A stretch of DNA of 64,000 nucleotides from Vicugna pacos (GCF_048564905.1 NC_132996.1:40224001-40288000), one strand, 5' to 3'; counted from the stretch's first letter, positions 10,510-22,439 are shown. Notes: a model not told the origin generated them from the letters alone. Numbers and translations: made by a program.

Positions 10510-11010
10510 TAGTTCCTGTGGGTTTGAACCATGGGTGAGCAAGAGGGATTTGGGTAACAGACAGTCTGTGTCCACCTCCCCACATTTTGCACATTCCCTG
10601 TGCCTTGGATAATAAAAAGTGGCATGCAAAACTTGCCTCCAGGAAGAGCTAGAAAATGGAGCTGTATATACAGTTGCATATTCTAAACGCTCTATTTCTT
10701 TCTGAAATCAGAAAATTCTCTTTCTAGCTCATCAGGTCACCTTCCAGGACTGTGCTGGGGTCTAGCTCTTCTCCTTTACCCAGTGAGCTGGGAGAAGGTT
10801 GCTGGAGATTAGCCAGATCCCAGGAGGTGTTCGTAGTTTGACATATCCTGAGGGCAACTGTGCTGTGTGCAGGGCTTCCGGCTTTGGGAATGGCCTGCTG
10901 TGCAGGTGTGTGGCTCTGCCTGCCCTTCACGTCTGACCCCTGGAAGTAGCTGACTGATCCATGGCTGGACACATCAACCAGGCTGGGCCAAGCAGATCCT
11001 CTACCCTGCA
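10510..11010. other. Intronic interval
   Basis: No repeat or exon was assigned. A 95-codon minus-strand opening at 10724-11011 shows no recognisable similarity. Confidence 0.4.
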
Positions 11011-11229
11011 TTTTTTTTTTTTTTTGGTTGAAGCATAGTCAACAATGTCGTGTTAGTTTCTGGTGTACAGCATAGTGATTCAGTTATACATATACGTTTA
11101 TATACCTTTTCATATTCTTTTTCATTATAGGATATTACAAGGCATTGAATATAGTCCCCTGTGCTCTACAGTAGGACATTGTTGTTTACCTATTTTATAT
11201 ATGTAGTTAGTATCTGCAAACCCTGAACT
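11011..11229 (-). mobile_element. 5'-truncated L1 3' end (artiodactyl/camelid type)
   Basis: A poly-T run (the A-tail on the other strand) is followed by 'ggttgaagcatagtcaaca', 'gttagtttctggtgtacagc', 'attgaatatagtcccctgtgc' and 'tatctgcaaaccctgaactcc', the reverse complement of the artiodactyl L1 3' UTR. The direct repeat ccctgca at 11004-11010 and 11230-11236 looks like the target-site duplication. Confidence 0.9.
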
Positions 11230-11239
11230 CCCTGCACTT

Positions 11240-11690
11240 TTCAGATGCATTCTGGAGGCCTAGAGTAGCCACAGTGCCCTGGAGAGAAGGTCCAAAACCA
11301 TCTGCTGCCCAGGGCCTCGGAGCGGCTTCATTCCTGCCCATCTTGAGTCTTGACTGGGCAACATTGTCTGTCAAGGCCATGAGAAGCCCCAGGATCCTTC
11401 CAATAAATTCCAACATTTTAGCTTAAGCCAGCAGGATTTGATTTCCGAAACTGGCAACCAAAAGAAACTTTATTATAGCCTTGCTAGCATACTACTTTCA
11501 AAAAGTCCAAGAGGTCAGCCGCCTCTCTGCCCACGAGCCCTGCACTCCTACCTCTCAGACTGGTCCTGAGGCTGATTTCAGGCCAAGCTGAAGATCTGAT
11601 ACAGTTAAGGGCAGACAGGCTGGGTTAAGGGTGACCCTTTTCACTTGGACATCTTGTCTCAGCCGGCACTGCATTTTTTCTCCCCTCACT
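11240..11690. other. Intronic interval
   Basis: Unique-looking sequence with no exon signature that I can support. Confidence 0.4.
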
Positions 11691-11694
11691 CTAG

Positions 11695-12450
11695 TTGGCA
11701 GGGTCTCTGAGAATCCCAAATCCCAGAGCCCAGATCTCCTGCAGAGAGAGTGCTACTATCTTCAAGGCCCTTTAAATGTCTCCGGAGTCTCTCCACTTTT
11801 CTCTCTCTTCACCACCTACATCTTGGTCCAGGGCCGCATCTCTTGCCTAGATTACTGCAGCAGTCTTTTAGCTGGTCTCCGGCTCCCACTCAGGATGGCC
11901 TCCAAAACATTCTCCACATGGCTTCAATACATTTGGCTTCATAAGTTGTGCAGTTTATAACCTGCGCAACTGGATGGGGCAGGCCTGAGCTAGAATCAGC
12001 TCTTTCAAAACTCAGCATTTATCATACAACCTCCCTTAAAAAAGACTTTAACGTACTTTTTTAGAACAAAGATAAAAATCCTTTGACATGGTTTACCAGA
12101 TCTTGCATGGTCTGATCCCTGTTTACCCCCTCCAACCTTATTTCATGCCCTCTTCCCCTTTAACCTCTGCACTCCAGCTGTACGGGATGGGTTCCTTCCT
12201 TCACAGTGCCTCTGCACATGCTTTTCTCCCTGACTGGAGAGCCCCTGAGCTCTACTTCCCAGTACTTTTTACTCATAGCACTTGACAGAATTTGAAATTT
12301 CATATTAACTCATGCCTTTGATTAGCATTAGAGTGTAAGTGACATGAGGGTAGGAACCACCACTTCTGTTTTATTTACCATTGTACCTTCAAAGCTTCGC
12401 ACACTGCCTGGCTCATAGCAGGTGTTCAATAAATAAACAAACACTTGTTG
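11695..12450 (+). repeat. L2 LINE, two collinear pieces
   Basis: 'ctagattactgcagcagtc' and 'agctggtctccggctccc' (about 11695-11935) are followed after a gap by 'gataaaaatcctttgacatgg', 'gatcttgcatggtctgatcc', 'gtgcctctgcacatgc' and the terminus 'ctcatagcaggtgttcaataaataaa' (about 12060-12450). Together they are one sense L2 copy. Confidence 0.82.
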
Positions 12451-12544
12451 AATAAGTGAATGTTGCCCTGACCTTCTTGAAAAAAACATCAGGAACCTCA
12501 AACACGGCCATTATCTGAGCTGCCTTGTGGCAGGTCTCCGGAAC

Positions 12545-12690
12545 CCTCCTCCACAGCTACTACCCAGAGCAGGCACAGAATCGCACATCTGGAAGGCCCC
12601 TCATTTAGCAGAAACGGAGGCACAGAACAGAGGTCTGACTTGCCCCAGGTGATACACCGAGTGAGTGGCCACGTGGACTGGGATGGAGAC
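12545..12690 (-). repeat. MIR SINE, antisense
   Basis: 'agcagaaacggaggcacagaacagagg' and 'acttgccccaggtgatacaccgagtgagtgg' match the antisense MIR core. Confidence 0.65.
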
Positions 12691-12925
12691 CACCTATCCC
12701 CTACCTCCTGATGCGGAGAGTTTTCTTTCTTGATCTTCAAGAGTGTCCCCAGTGGAGGGCGGCTCCAGAGGCCTGGCCCCTGGCTGGGTGCAGAAAGGTA
12801 ACCACGGTATCCAGATACCTCTGGAAGGGGACCCATGTGTGACTCACAGCTGCTTTCACACCTTAAGCCTCCCAGGCCCCAAGCCGTGTTCAGAATAGCT
12901 CAGCACTGCATGTGTGCAGCAGACT

Positions 12926-12935
12926 CTATAAATAA
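12926..12935 (+). promoter_or_regulatory. MEF2-like site (CTATAAATAA)
   Basis: Matches YTAWWWWTAR exactly. It lies in repeat-free sequence inside the presumed PTPN5 intron 1. A single match of this kind is expected by chance in tens of kilobases, so function is unproven. Confidence 0.25.
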
Positions 12936-13430
12936 GCTTCCTAGAAAATGACTAATTTCATAATCAGGAAAGCAGAAAGAGTAGCACCTCTCATCTGTAG
13001 AGGAAAATGGAGCAAGAGCCTGCTCTCGGCCCTGGAGTCGAAGGGCTCCAGGCAACCTCGCCAAAGCCTGCGTGTCTAGGCTGTTCGGAGGAGGGTTTTA
13101 ATTAGATTTCCAAAGAGAAGAGATGGGCCATTCAGGCTGATTGGAGAAGCCCAGTCTCTGGGCACTGCCCTCCGTCCTCTTCACCAAGAGAAGAAAGAGC
13201 TGTTTGCAGCAGATGACTGCAGGCTCCTTCTCGCTCCTTCCCCACCTCTCTCAGCCAGGCAGCAGGACCAGAAAACTGGTCTGTGACCACGGCAGCAACT
13301 TGCTGGGCTGGCCCCCCACTGCTGTTCTCAAAACCAGAGAAACCCAGAGATAAAGGGACTTGGCGATCACCCTGCCTGTCCTTCCCTCACTGACGGAGAA
13401 TGTCTGGGGGTGGGGGTGGGAAAGAACTTT
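12936..13430. other. Intronic interval
   Basis: No repeat or exon was assigned. Confidence 0.4.
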
Positions 13431-13434
13431 TCCA

Positions 13435-13770
13435 AGCCACCACCCCTCATTCAACAAGCATTTGCTGAGCACCTCCTGTGAGCAAGCAGCAGAGTTCTCC
13501 CAGGAACACAATGACAAACAAGCCAGGCCCTTCCCTCCACAGCTGCCAGTCTTCCAGGGAAGACCCCACACCTGCTTTAATAGATTGTATGCACGTGACA
13601 CCTTGGGGCGCTCAGCTTGGCTTGTTGGGAGGGGGCTGTCGGGGGAGTCTTCTGGAAGGGCATGATAGGGCTGGTTCTCAAAGGATGTTTCTAGGTGGAT
13701 GAGGGATCACAAGGGAAGGACTTCCTTCAGAGTGCAAATGGCAGGAGTAAGGCACGGAGGCCTGAGACGT
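13435..13770 (-). repeat. L2 LINE, antisense
   Basis: 'cattcaacaagcatttgctgagcacctcctgtgag', then 'gcaggcccttccctccacag'-like, then 'gagtgcaaatggcaggagtaaggcacggaggc' follow the reverse complement of the L2 3' region. Confidence 0.65.
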
Positions 13771-14067
13771 CTGGGACATTTGGGATTAACTGGAAGCAGG
13801 CTGGTCAGTGGGGTGGGGAACTGGTGGAGGCCAGGCTTCCACAGAGGCACATGAGCAGGAAGCAGGCCTCACTGCTGGGAATCCTGCCTCCCGAGCAGGG
13901 CAGCCCTCCTCCACATGACTGGGAGGCTTCCCCGGAACTGAGAGACGCCACGGGCTTCCCCATCCCTGGGCTGGCCAGGTCTGCAACAGGAAGGGCAAAC
14001 AGCGGCACATGTATGAGGAATGGACATTAGACCCAGCTGGTGGCAGCTGATCTGGTCCCAAACGGGT

Positions 14068-14560
14068 CCTTTTTTTTAATTGGGGTAAAATTCACTTAAC
14101 ATAAAATTCACCATTTTAGCCATTAGAAAACATATAAGTCAGTGGCATTTTTAATATTTTCACAATGCTGTGTGTCTACCACCCTTATCTAGTTTCAGAA
14201 CAGTTTCATCAGCCCAAAAGAAAGCCCTTACCATGAAGGAGTCACTCCCATTCCCCCCTCCCCAGCCCCTGCAACCACTAACCTGCTTCCTGTCTCTCAT
14301 GGATTTGCCTGTTCTGCATATTCCCCATAAATGGAATCAGATACTATGTGCCTTTTGTGTCTGGCTCTTTTCACTTAGCGTAACATTTTCTAGGTTCATC
14401 CCAATTGTAGCATGTACCAGTATTCAATTCTTTTTAACGGCTGGATAGTATTTGACTTTATGCATAGACTGCATTTTATGTATCCATCAGATGATGATGG
14501 TCTTCTGCGTTGTTTCCACTTCTGGCTATTGTGAATAGTGCTGCTACAAACAACTTTTAA
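14068..14560 (-). mobile_element. Old L1 3' end (L1M type), antisense
   Basis: 'aattggggtaaaattcacttaacataaaattcaccatttta', 'ctctcatggatttgcctgttctg', 'cataaatggaatcagatac', 'tgtgtctggctcttttcactta' and 'ctattgtgaatagtgctgc' are the standard reverse complement of an L1M 3' UTR and ORF2 end. Confidence 0.9.
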
Positions 14561-14564
14561 ACTC

Positions 14565-15270
14565 TGCTCCCAACATGCTTACAACTTTGGTCAATCCTCT
14601 CTCACCCTGGGCCCCTGAGGCCTCATCTATAAAGTAAGGTGGTCAGATTCTAGGCCCCTAGAAGCCTGAATGTCATCACTATCATTTGTCCATTTGTGTG
14701 GGAAGGTATTATGTACCCCCAGCTACTCCACCAGGCTGGGTGCTAGAGACCCGGCCTGGACCAGCCCACCTTATCATCCTGGAACTTGTGGCTGGTGGGG
14801 GAGACACAGAACCTGTAATGCTATGGGCTGGGTGCAGCATTCTAACAGAGGCCTGCCTAAGATGCGCTGGGAGCACCTCACCTCTGCTGTGGGAGGGTGG
14901 GTGGGCAGGTGGATGGGTGAGTGCTGTTAGGATGCACCCTGGAGCGGATGCCAGCTTTGCCCAGGACGTATGCAGAGAAATAGCTGACAGGTCTGGGGAG
15001 GGAGGCAGAGGAGCTGGCACCTTCTTCCAAGGTGGGTGAGGGGCGAGGAGGAGCTGGGATGCTGAAACCAGGATTCCTGGGTAGGAGGTTGAGGCCCCAG
15101 GAACCTCCAACCCAACCCCAGGCAGACATGCCCTCTACCTTGGGCTTCATGCTCCCCAGGGCCCCCAGGGCCCTCCAGACATCCCACATGGTCAACACGA
15201 AGCTCTGTCACTCTCCTGAAGCCCTGACCCCTCCAGACATCCCTATTTTCTGAATCAAACCTGCCCACTC
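14565..15270. other. Intronic interval
   Basis: GC-rich sequence with many overlapping openings on both strands (14686-15039 plus, 14709-15274 minus). None is recognisable. The words 'tttgtgtgggaaggtattatg' and 'gctgggtgctagagacccgg' hint at decayed L2. Confidence 0.4.
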
Positions 15271-15274
15271 CCAC

Positions 15275-15420
15275 TTCTCTAAGTCTTTGTTATTGCTGTT
15301 ACCTCAGCTTGGAATTTCCTTTCCTTCTCCTGCCAAATCTTACTCATTCTCAACATTGCCTCTTCCGTGAAGCACCGGCTGATCTCCCACCTCCGGGCTC
15401 CCCCACACCCTGGGCTCATA
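15275..15420 (+). repeat. L2 LINE fragment
   Basis: 'cagcttggaatttcctttcc' and 'attgcctcttccgtgaagca' match the sense L2 3' region. Confidence 0.6.
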
Positions 15421-15424
15421 CTCC

Positions 15425-15980
15425 TGTCTCTTGTTTGGTTCTGCTGCTACAGTTAGCTGTTTGTGCACCTGCCTCTCCCACCAGGCATCCAGTGACATGG
15501 GAATATCCCTACCCCCTGCCACCTCTGCATCCCAGGTGTTCAGGGCTCAAGCCTGTTGATGTACAAGTTAAAGGTCAAATGGAGGGCAGTGGCAGGGCCT
15601 TAGGATTAGTGGCTTTGGGGGCTCTAGGAGGACAGAAGCTAGCTAGGAGCTTCCTAACCTGGAGAAGACGGTCAGATCATGGCCAGAAAGAGACCCATAA
15701 TGCCGTCCAGGTTTTCATCAGCATGTTCAGTGTGCAGGGGCAGAGGACATGCTGGCTTCACAGAAAACCAGGCTGACCACTTCATGCAAATGAGTTGCAA
15801 AGCATGCAGGTGGAGAGGCCCTGCCCTCCTCCCTGGGGCGGCTGCAGGGAAGCACACACCTGCTCCCTCATCATCCCTCCCAAAGTGTCTGGATGGGGAA
15901 AGGTGCCATCTGGGACCAGGGCAGGAAGCTTTCTCAGTAAAAGGCACACTGGAGATGTGAATGGAAGAGAGAGGCCAGCT
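15425..15980. other. Intronic interval
   Basis: No repeat or exon was assigned. Confidence 0.4.
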
Positions 15981-15984
15981 TCAG

Positions 15985-16060
15985 AACATCCAGATGGGGA
16001 AATCGAGGCAAGAGAGGTTAAGTGACTTGCCTCAGGTCACACAGTGCGTGAACACTTATT
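15985..16060 (-). repeat. MIR core, antisense
   Basis: 'ggaaatcgaggcaagagaggttaagtgacttgcctcaggtcacacagtgcgtgaac' is the MIR CORE region on the opposite strand. Confidence 0.8.
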
Positions 16061-16064
16061 TTCA

Positions 16065-16640
16065 GGTAGTTAAAAATCCAGAGTTCCCTTTGGGAGTTAA
16101 CTCTCTCTTCCGCAAGTGCTCTGCCTGTCCCTTGCCCCAGGGATGGCCCAAGACCAGCGATTAGTTACCTGTCATTCTGTGTCAGAGCCCAAAGCCTTCT
16201 AACAAGTAGCTTTCCTACCTAAGTCAGTCAGTTTCTGTTGCCGGCAACCACAGAGCTCAGATTGATGCGTGCAGCAAACTCGTGGAACAGATACGCTCTG
16301 AGCCCAGGGCTCCCAATGCTTAGTTCACTGCTATTTCCATCCTGCCAAGCTGCCTACCCTCCCTGCCCAGCTGTCCACTGTCCAGCCATCTGTCCCCACG
16401 TCTGAGCAGACTGCAAACTCAGAGCGTTCTGGATCCTAAACACAGGGTCTGAGTGTTCTCTGTTGGGATGTACCCAGATGAATGATGACTTATCTTCCAT
16501 TGTGCTCTGTTGGTGGGAGACAGGGGCATGGGTGTGGGAATGGCAGACACCCAAGAGAAGGGAAGATGGAGGTGCTGGAAGGGCCCAGACTGCAAAGGGG
16601 TAAGAGAGTTTTCCATCTTTTATCTGATTCAGGGACTGGA
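16065..16640. other. Intronic interval
   Basis: No repeat or exon was assigned. Confidence 0.4.
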
Positions 16641-17010
16641 ACATTCATTTCTTCAACTAGTATTTACCAAACACCTACTACGTGCAGGCCACAGTGTGAG
16701 GCCCTGGGGATACAATGGACTGTAGGCTCTCAAGGCATAATGGGGGAGTACAGGTAACAAAAGGCAATGGGACACAGGTGGCCTGTTTGATGGGGGAAGT
16801 GTAGGGTGTTGTGGGGGTGCTGTGGGGGTGCAGGTGAGGCCCCGAATGAGGCAGAGGAGTCAGGGAAGAGTCCCAGGAAGGAATCTATGATGAGACCTGA
16901 AGGAGAAGTGGGGGGGTCAGCAGCTGCGGAGTGAGAGAGGAGCAGGTGGGGTGTTCTAGGCAGAGGAAGGCACATGAATGGGCCTGGAAGTGAGAGAAAG
17001 TGGGGCACTC
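16640..17010 (-). repeat. L2 LINE, antisense
   Basis: 'agtatttaccaaacacctactacgtgcaggccac', 'ggggatacaatggactg', 'atgagacctgaaggagaag' and 'ttctaggcagaggaaggcacatg' follow the L2 reverse complement in order. Confidence 0.8.
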
Positions 17011-17139
17011 TAAAGGAACAGAAAGAAATTCTGTCTGGCAAGGGGATGTGGGAAGGGAGTATGGACAGGGAAACGGACTGAGGTGCTCATTTGGGATGTT
17101 CTTCCTTTGTGTTTTCCTCCCCTCTCCTCTTCTTTTCAG

Positions 17140-17285
17140 AGACGGATGGCAGACCTTAGTCCTCACGACAGCCCTAGGAAGAACATACTATCATTACCTG
17201 TAGTTTCTAGATGAGAAAATGGAGATTCAGAGAAGTGCAGTGACTTGGCCAAGGTCACACAGCTAGTAATGACAGATCTGCCCCT
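17140..17285 (-). repeat. MIR SINE, antisense
   Basis: 'tgagaaaatggagattcagagaagtgcagtgacttggccaaggtcacacagctagtaatg' is the antisense MIR core. Confidence 0.85.
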
Positions 17286-17439
17286 CACTGCCCATATTCC
17301 TAAGCTCTCTTTTCTTCTGGCTTTCAGCCTTTGCAGAAAACAATGCTCTGAAATCAGGAAGAGAGTGAACATGAACGAAACAGCAGACTACAGCAATTGC
17401 ATTGTAGATGTTCTTTTAAAAACCCTCGCCATAGGTCTT

Positions 17440-17530
17440 TGGGGGCAGCACTCCCATTCTACAGATGAGGAAACTAAGGCTCAGGGGGTAAAATGACTCT
17501 GCTAGACTCACACAGTGGGTGAGTCAGCAA
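17440..17530 (-). repeat. MIR core, antisense
   Basis: 'tctacagatgaggaaactaaggctcaggggg', then 'ctcacacagtgggtgagtcagc', match the MIR core. Confidence 0.75.
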
Positions 17531-17534
17531 AGTC

Positions 17535-18685
17535 TCCTGAGGGAGACTCCAGTTCCCATGGCTCTGAAGGAGCTCGCTGCTGTGGGGCCATTAGCTTTGT
17601 GTGTCTTACAGGAACAGAGTGACAGGAAGTCCTGCCCTGGACCCTGACCTCAGCTTTCTCCACCTGAAGTAGCAGCCCCAGAGAGCTGTCCTTGGGAGAC
17701 TGGCTGGAGTGGACACTGTGCATAAAGGTGGCAGCTGTGCTCCATCACTGGAGGAAAAAATGCACTCTGTGGTCAAAGACCCAGCAGCCCTGAGCTCTAG
17801 TCCTAGGCCACGGTGTGACTCTGGGCGAATCACTTCCGCTAACCTGAGTCTCAGTAACCAAAAACGAAAATCAAAGGAATTGAATTTAATGACTTTTACG
17901 GGCCTTTCCTTTAAGGTCGTTTGAATTCTGGGGCTGTCAAGATTTGATGAGGTGGAAGTGGTGGAGCAGCAGTGAACCAGCAGAGGGCGCTCCCAGCACC
18001 AGGGAAACAGCCTTGGTCCAGGGATCCTGGGGCAGAAGCTGCCCAACCTTCAAGTGGCGAGGGAGTTCCCGCCGCAGCCAGTCACCAATGGAGGCCAAGC
18101 TCAGCTGTGCTGATTAGTATCTGCTGCAGACAGTCCTATCTGTGTGGTGAACAGGAGTCCGGAGGAATATCAATGGAAGAGAAGGGATTTCAGAGTTCAA
18201 AGGTCATCTGTTTTAACCCTCTGCTCTCAGATTCTGAAAACACCCCCTTCTGCTCCCTTTCTACAACCAACCCCCTTCCCCAGGTATACAGTTTAATTTA
18301 CAAGGAGAAAACAGGCAATTACAAATGTGAAGGCATGATCACACCTCTTGGGGAGGGAGGTGTTTCGGTATTTCCATTCTGCTTGACGCTCACTCCTACC
18401 TATAATGCCTTGGGATGTACTTTCCCCCTCAGTGGAAAAGCCCCCTTTTCCCTTGTCTGCTTGGAAAACCCATAAGACCCTGTTCAAATGTGACCCCTCC
18501 CTCAGGAGAAACCCCCTTACTCCCTAAGGAAGAACTGGCTATTTTCCTCTTCTGTTCTCATGCTCTGCTTGGTGATTATCTATTGATGTCTGTATCCCCA
18601 CCTCACACGGAGCTACCTGTACACAAACTGGTTTACAGTCAAGGCAGCCTCCTTCCTTCGAGCGCGTCCTGAGAGCTGGATAACA
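17535..18685. other. Intronic interval
   Basis: Contains the CTCF-like site at 17977-17992 and, near 18380-18530, L2-like pyrimidine-rich words. No exon was identified. Confidence 0.4.
17977..17992 (+). promoter_or_regulatory. CTCF-like site, forward orientation
   Basis: CCAGCAGAGGGCGCTC fits the CTCF core (CCASYAGRKGGCGC) without mismatch on the plus strand. The flanking sequence is not an obvious repeat. It faces the reverse-orientation site at 46796-46813, with the CpG island between them. Confidence 0.6.
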
Positions 18686-18689
18686 TGCC

Positions 18690-18880
18690 AGGTGCTGTGT
18701 GTGCATGACATCATTATTCACTTCTCACTACAACCCTATGAGCTAAACACAGTTCTCCTCCCCCTCCTACACATGATATTAGGACTTGGAGAGACTGAGT
18801 CACTTGCTCAAGGTCACCCAATTGGTAAGTTGGCAGAAGCAGGCTTCAAACTCACTTTGCCTCCACCCAGGCCCAGGCTT
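18690..18880 (-). repeat. MIR SINE, antisense
   Basis: 'atgccaggtgctgtgtgtg', 'cactacaaccctatgagc', 'gagactgagtcacttgctcaaggtcacccaattgg' follow antisense MIR. Confidence 0.8.
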
Positions 18881-19039
18881 TATTGAGACCACTGGGTGTA
18901 CGCTTCTGATGTGAATGTTCTGTTTCCTGTATTTAATACTCTACCTGACACCATGCAGATACTCAAGATATATTCTCAAAAAAATAAATGAAAAGTGGGC
19001 TAGAGTTCAATCGTGTATAAATGGCTCATCAAAGATGTC

Positions 19040-19250
19040 ACAAAGCCCAGGCTTTGGGGCTGGGCTCTCTGAGTATGAACCAAGGCTCCCTCACTGGCTG
19101 CCTGATCTTGAGGAAGATACTTGACTTTTCCGTGCCTCAGTTTCCTCATTTGCGAAGGGGGATAACTGTGTCTACACTTGAGAGATTACTTAAGGAGAAG
19201 AAGTTAATTTTGACCCTCACACGAAGTTTTTACATGACATGCGTGCAGAA
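19040..19250 (+). repeat. MIR SINE, sense
   Basis: 'tcactggctgcctgatcttgaggaagatacttgac' and 'gcctcagtttcctcatttgc' are the sense MIR core. Confidence 0.82.
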
Positions 19251-19259
19251 TGCTTAGAC

Positions 19260-19540
19260 AGGGCCCGTTAAGCTCCTAAAAATGCTGTCATCATCCAGTG
19301 TGTCAGGTGTTGCTTGCTTCTCAGTTAATACAGGCCTTCTCTCCCACAGGTGAGGTCCATGGAGGCTCTGGGATGAGTCTAGTGGTGTGCTAGTAAATTG
19401 GTTCTCAGAAAAAAAATTTTTTTTAATAAAAAATTTTAATAGCCACGATTTGTGGCATTTGCCGATTTCCCTGGTGTAAATGCTCCTATCATGGCTGATT
19501 TCAAGCTGAGAATGAGAGCGTCATGCTGCCAGCCTTGGAG
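19260..19540. other. Intronic interval with A/T run
   Basis: Contains 'aaaaaaaattttttttaataaaaaatttt' at about 19410-19438. No gene was seen. Confidence 0.5.
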
Positions 19541-19544
19541 GAGA

Positions 19545-19705
19545 TCAGGAGTTTAACTCACACTCTCTGTGCCTCGGTTTTCTCATCTGTAAAATGGACC
19601 AGCAGTAGTATCAAACACAAGTATTACTGAGACGAGAAAACATAAAACTCTTATAAGAGTTCCTAGCACAGAGTATGCTATGTAAGTAGTAATTAATATT
19701 ATCGT
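19545..19705 (+). repeat. MIR SINE, sense
   Basis: 'gtgcctcggttttctcatctgtaaaatgg', then 'gagttcctagcacagagtatgctatgtaagtag', match sense MIR to its 3' end. Confidence 0.82.
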
Positions 19706-19709
19706 TAAA

Positions 19710-20490
19710 AGTTTTCACAACACTCAGCCTCACTGCTGCTTGTTTGGCTCTGACACTGGTCCAATCCCAGCGCCTGGCCTTCTGCCCAATGCCCTGGCAG
19801 GCAGAGTCTTGGTCTCGGTCATCTGCCTTCTAGGACTGCAGCCCTGTCCACCCTTGCAGCTCTCACTCCTCCACCTGGGACTAGAATCCTGACCAAGCCT
19901 GTGCTGGTTACACATCCACCTTGATCACAAATGACTTTGTACTTCTGATCTCTGTCTGCCTCTGGTTTCAGCCCTAGACATCCCTGGTGCCAACTCTGGG
20001 CCCAGACAGCCAGGGCCACCTGTGTCCGGCTCTGTATCCTTCACGATGATGCTGTCTGCCATCTGCTCTGCTCTTCATCGTTTATAAAGTCACTTCTCAT
20101 AGGGCTTGTATGCACTTACGGAGGGGACAGAGCTAGGTTTGTTCCTACCTGCAGCCTGGGAGGCTCCTAGCTCCTGCTGTCCCTCACTGTGGGGTCCAGT
20201 CCTCCATCAGGGACCCCACCCTCAGCCTCTGACTGAACCCTTCTGTGTTCAGGCCAGGAAGATCCTGGCACATGAAGGTCTGGTAAAAGCATCAGGCAAA
20301 CTGAGTCAGAGGCAGGGCCTGGGTGAGGCAGGGCAGAGGCTGTTTGGAAATATTAACTGGGTCTGAGGCACTTTTGCCAGGAGAGAGAATAGAGTGTGAG
20401 CCGGGAAGCTGAATGGAATAGGAAAGAAAAAAAAAAGCCAGAAGGGACCAGGAGTCAAGATTGAAGGTGGTCTGACTCCCTGAATTCAGA
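19710..20490. other. Intronic interval
   Basis: No repeat or exon was assigned. The openings on both strands are short and unrecognisable. Confidence 0.4.
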
Positions 20491-20494
20491 TTTA

Positions 20495-20690
20495 ATAAAT
20501 AAAGCTGCATACCTACTGTGTGCTACGTGCTTTCTGATAGCTTATTTCATTAAACCCTTGTGTCAAGCTGGTGAAGAAGACATCGTTACCCTAGTTTGTG
20601 TAGGAATAACAGACACTCAGAGGAGCTTGCGACAGGCATGAGAGGAGGTAAGTGGTCACCTGGGTCCTGCTTTGGTAACCAATGGAGAAG
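20495..20690 (-). repeat. MIR SINE, antisense
   Basis: 'gctgcatacctactgtgtgctacgtgctttctgatagc', 'cttatttcattaaaccc' and 'cacctgggtcctgctttgg' fit antisense MIR. Confidence 0.7.
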
Positions 20691-20894
20691 ATAGGCTGGA
20701 GCCTGGTCCTGGACCAAGGATGGTTGATGCTTTTACAGCCTCATGCCAGGGGACAGCTGGAAACCTGGGGCCTGGGTGGGCCATCAACAGAGGTCTGCAG
20801 TCATGGGTGGCATCCCTCAAAACAACAGACCAACAGACTGGACATTCTAAGGTCACACACCTTAAGGCAGTCACAGTCCTCTAAAAAAACGATG

Positions 20895-21080
20895 GACTCG
20901 GCAGCAGAGATCGCTGGTTGAAAGGCTGTGCTCTGCCACCTTCTTTCCCACGGGGTCCTGGACCAGTGTCTTAACCTCTCTGAGCCTTGGTTTCTTTCTC
21001 TGGGCCATGGAAGCCATAAAAGCTGCCGGCTGCAGCATTGTGCTAAAGACAACAGAAGTGACCAAAGTACACAGAGTCCG
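20895..21080 (+). repeat. MIR SINE, sense
   Basis: 'gctggttgaaaggctgtgctctgccacc', 'tggaccagtgtcttaacctctctgagccttggtttc' are the sense MIR core. Confidence 0.8.
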
Positions 21081-21084
21081 AGGC

Positions 21085-22090
21085 AAGCTGGGGCTGACGT
21101 CCTCCATGTCACCACTGCTGATCTGGCTCAAAGCTTCATCTCTGGGCTCCCTCTAAGTCAACCCAGCCTGGGAGATGCTCCTGCTCTTTGTACCAGGCGG
21201 TGCCATCTGCTACAAAGCTGTTTCCCGTTTCCTCAGGCTCTACCAGGTGTTCCCGGAGCTAATGAGAACAATGCAGCAGAGAGTGGCTTGAGGATGAGCC
21301 GGGCCTCTCCCAGCAGAACTGATCCTCTCCCCTCTGGAGAGCCCTGGGCTGTTTCCAGGTCCGCAGAGTCAGACCCAGAGCCATCAGGAAGGGGAGATGC
21401 AAAGAACTGAAAACCTGACTTCATGGGATTCTCCAAATCCTCCTCTGCCATGAAAATTGCCCCACCTCCCAGCCACACTCACTCCTGCTTCTCAGCCTTT
21501 CTCTCCCCTGTTCCTCCTTCAGGCCTCCCTGCTCCTCTGCTCTGAACTGTGGCCTCTTTCCTTCCAAGGCCTGCCTCCACTCATGCTGCCTCCAGGAAGC
21601 CTCCCCAGGGAGTAGAGCACACTGACCTCTCTTCTGGCTGAATTCTTCTGCAAGCATTTTGATTTGTGACTGGACATCTGGCAATGGACCACACTCCACC
21701 CGGGGCTGCTCCCTGGCTCTCCTGTCCATGATCCTGGCTTCTGTGAGCTGCCCAGGCTGTGAAGGGGCAAGGCTTGAGCTTCCTTCTATATTCCACATGA
21801 CAGGGAGTCCAGTGCATAGAAGGAGGGATGAAAGGAAGGGCAACTTATATCCAGCTCTTTCTATATATCCAAGTTTGGAAGGAAGATGGGAAGGAGTGAC
21901 TAAATGGGAGGAAAAAAAGGAAGGAAGAAGTGGGGAAAAAGGAGTGAAAGGGGAGGGAAGGACAGCTATGTGAGACTCAGGACTACAGTCACAAGAGGAT
22001 GGATCAGGCCATAATCCAGGCCGCTCTGGATCATGCTTTAAGGCTCTCTATAGATGACCTCTGATTATGTAACTCTGGCGCAATAGACTC
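21085..22090. other. Intronic interval
   Basis: The 140-codon minus-strand opening at 21421-21843 lies over L2-like words ('ggcctccctgctcctctg', 'cctccaggaagcctccccaggg') and is not credible as a gene. A purine-rich block lies at 21890-21960. Confidence 0.4.
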
Positions 22091-22094
22091 CTTT

Positions 22095-22215
22095 GAAAAA
22101 CCCTGGAAAGCCATCTCCTCCAGGCAGCCTTCCCTGATTGACTCTGATCTTTTCCCCATCCCCTTGGCTCCCTGAGCTGTACTACTTTGCACTCCTCAAT
22201 GCCCATTCATTTCTC
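22095..22215 (+). repeat. L2 LINE fragment
   Basis: 'aggcagccttccctgattgactctgatc', then 'ctgtactactttgcactcc', match the sense L2 3' region. Confidence 0.6.
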
Positions 22216-22439
22216 ATTATGCCAGGTTTTCTGGGGAAGCGCTGGAGGTCTCTGCCTCACTGGCAGTGAGTTTAACTCTACATTTATCATCTGTAGCCAG
22301 GGATTATACTGTTTTTTCACCACCTTTCTTTTAACAATTTCGTAGGGTGCTCTGGGGATATATGTTGCAGTTATTTTAGACCCAGTTTGCCTCTAGGCAG
22401 TCTTGAGACAAGACCTGCTATAATCTTATATCCATTTCT

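Noticed and set aside
17993-18014. RE1/NRSF-like 'cagcaccagggaaacagcc'
   Set aside because: Only the left half-site resembles the consensus; spacing and the right half do not fit.
21421-21843. 140-codon minus-strand opening
   Set aside because: Overlaps L2-like sequence and a second opening in another frame. No splice signals or recognisable similarity.
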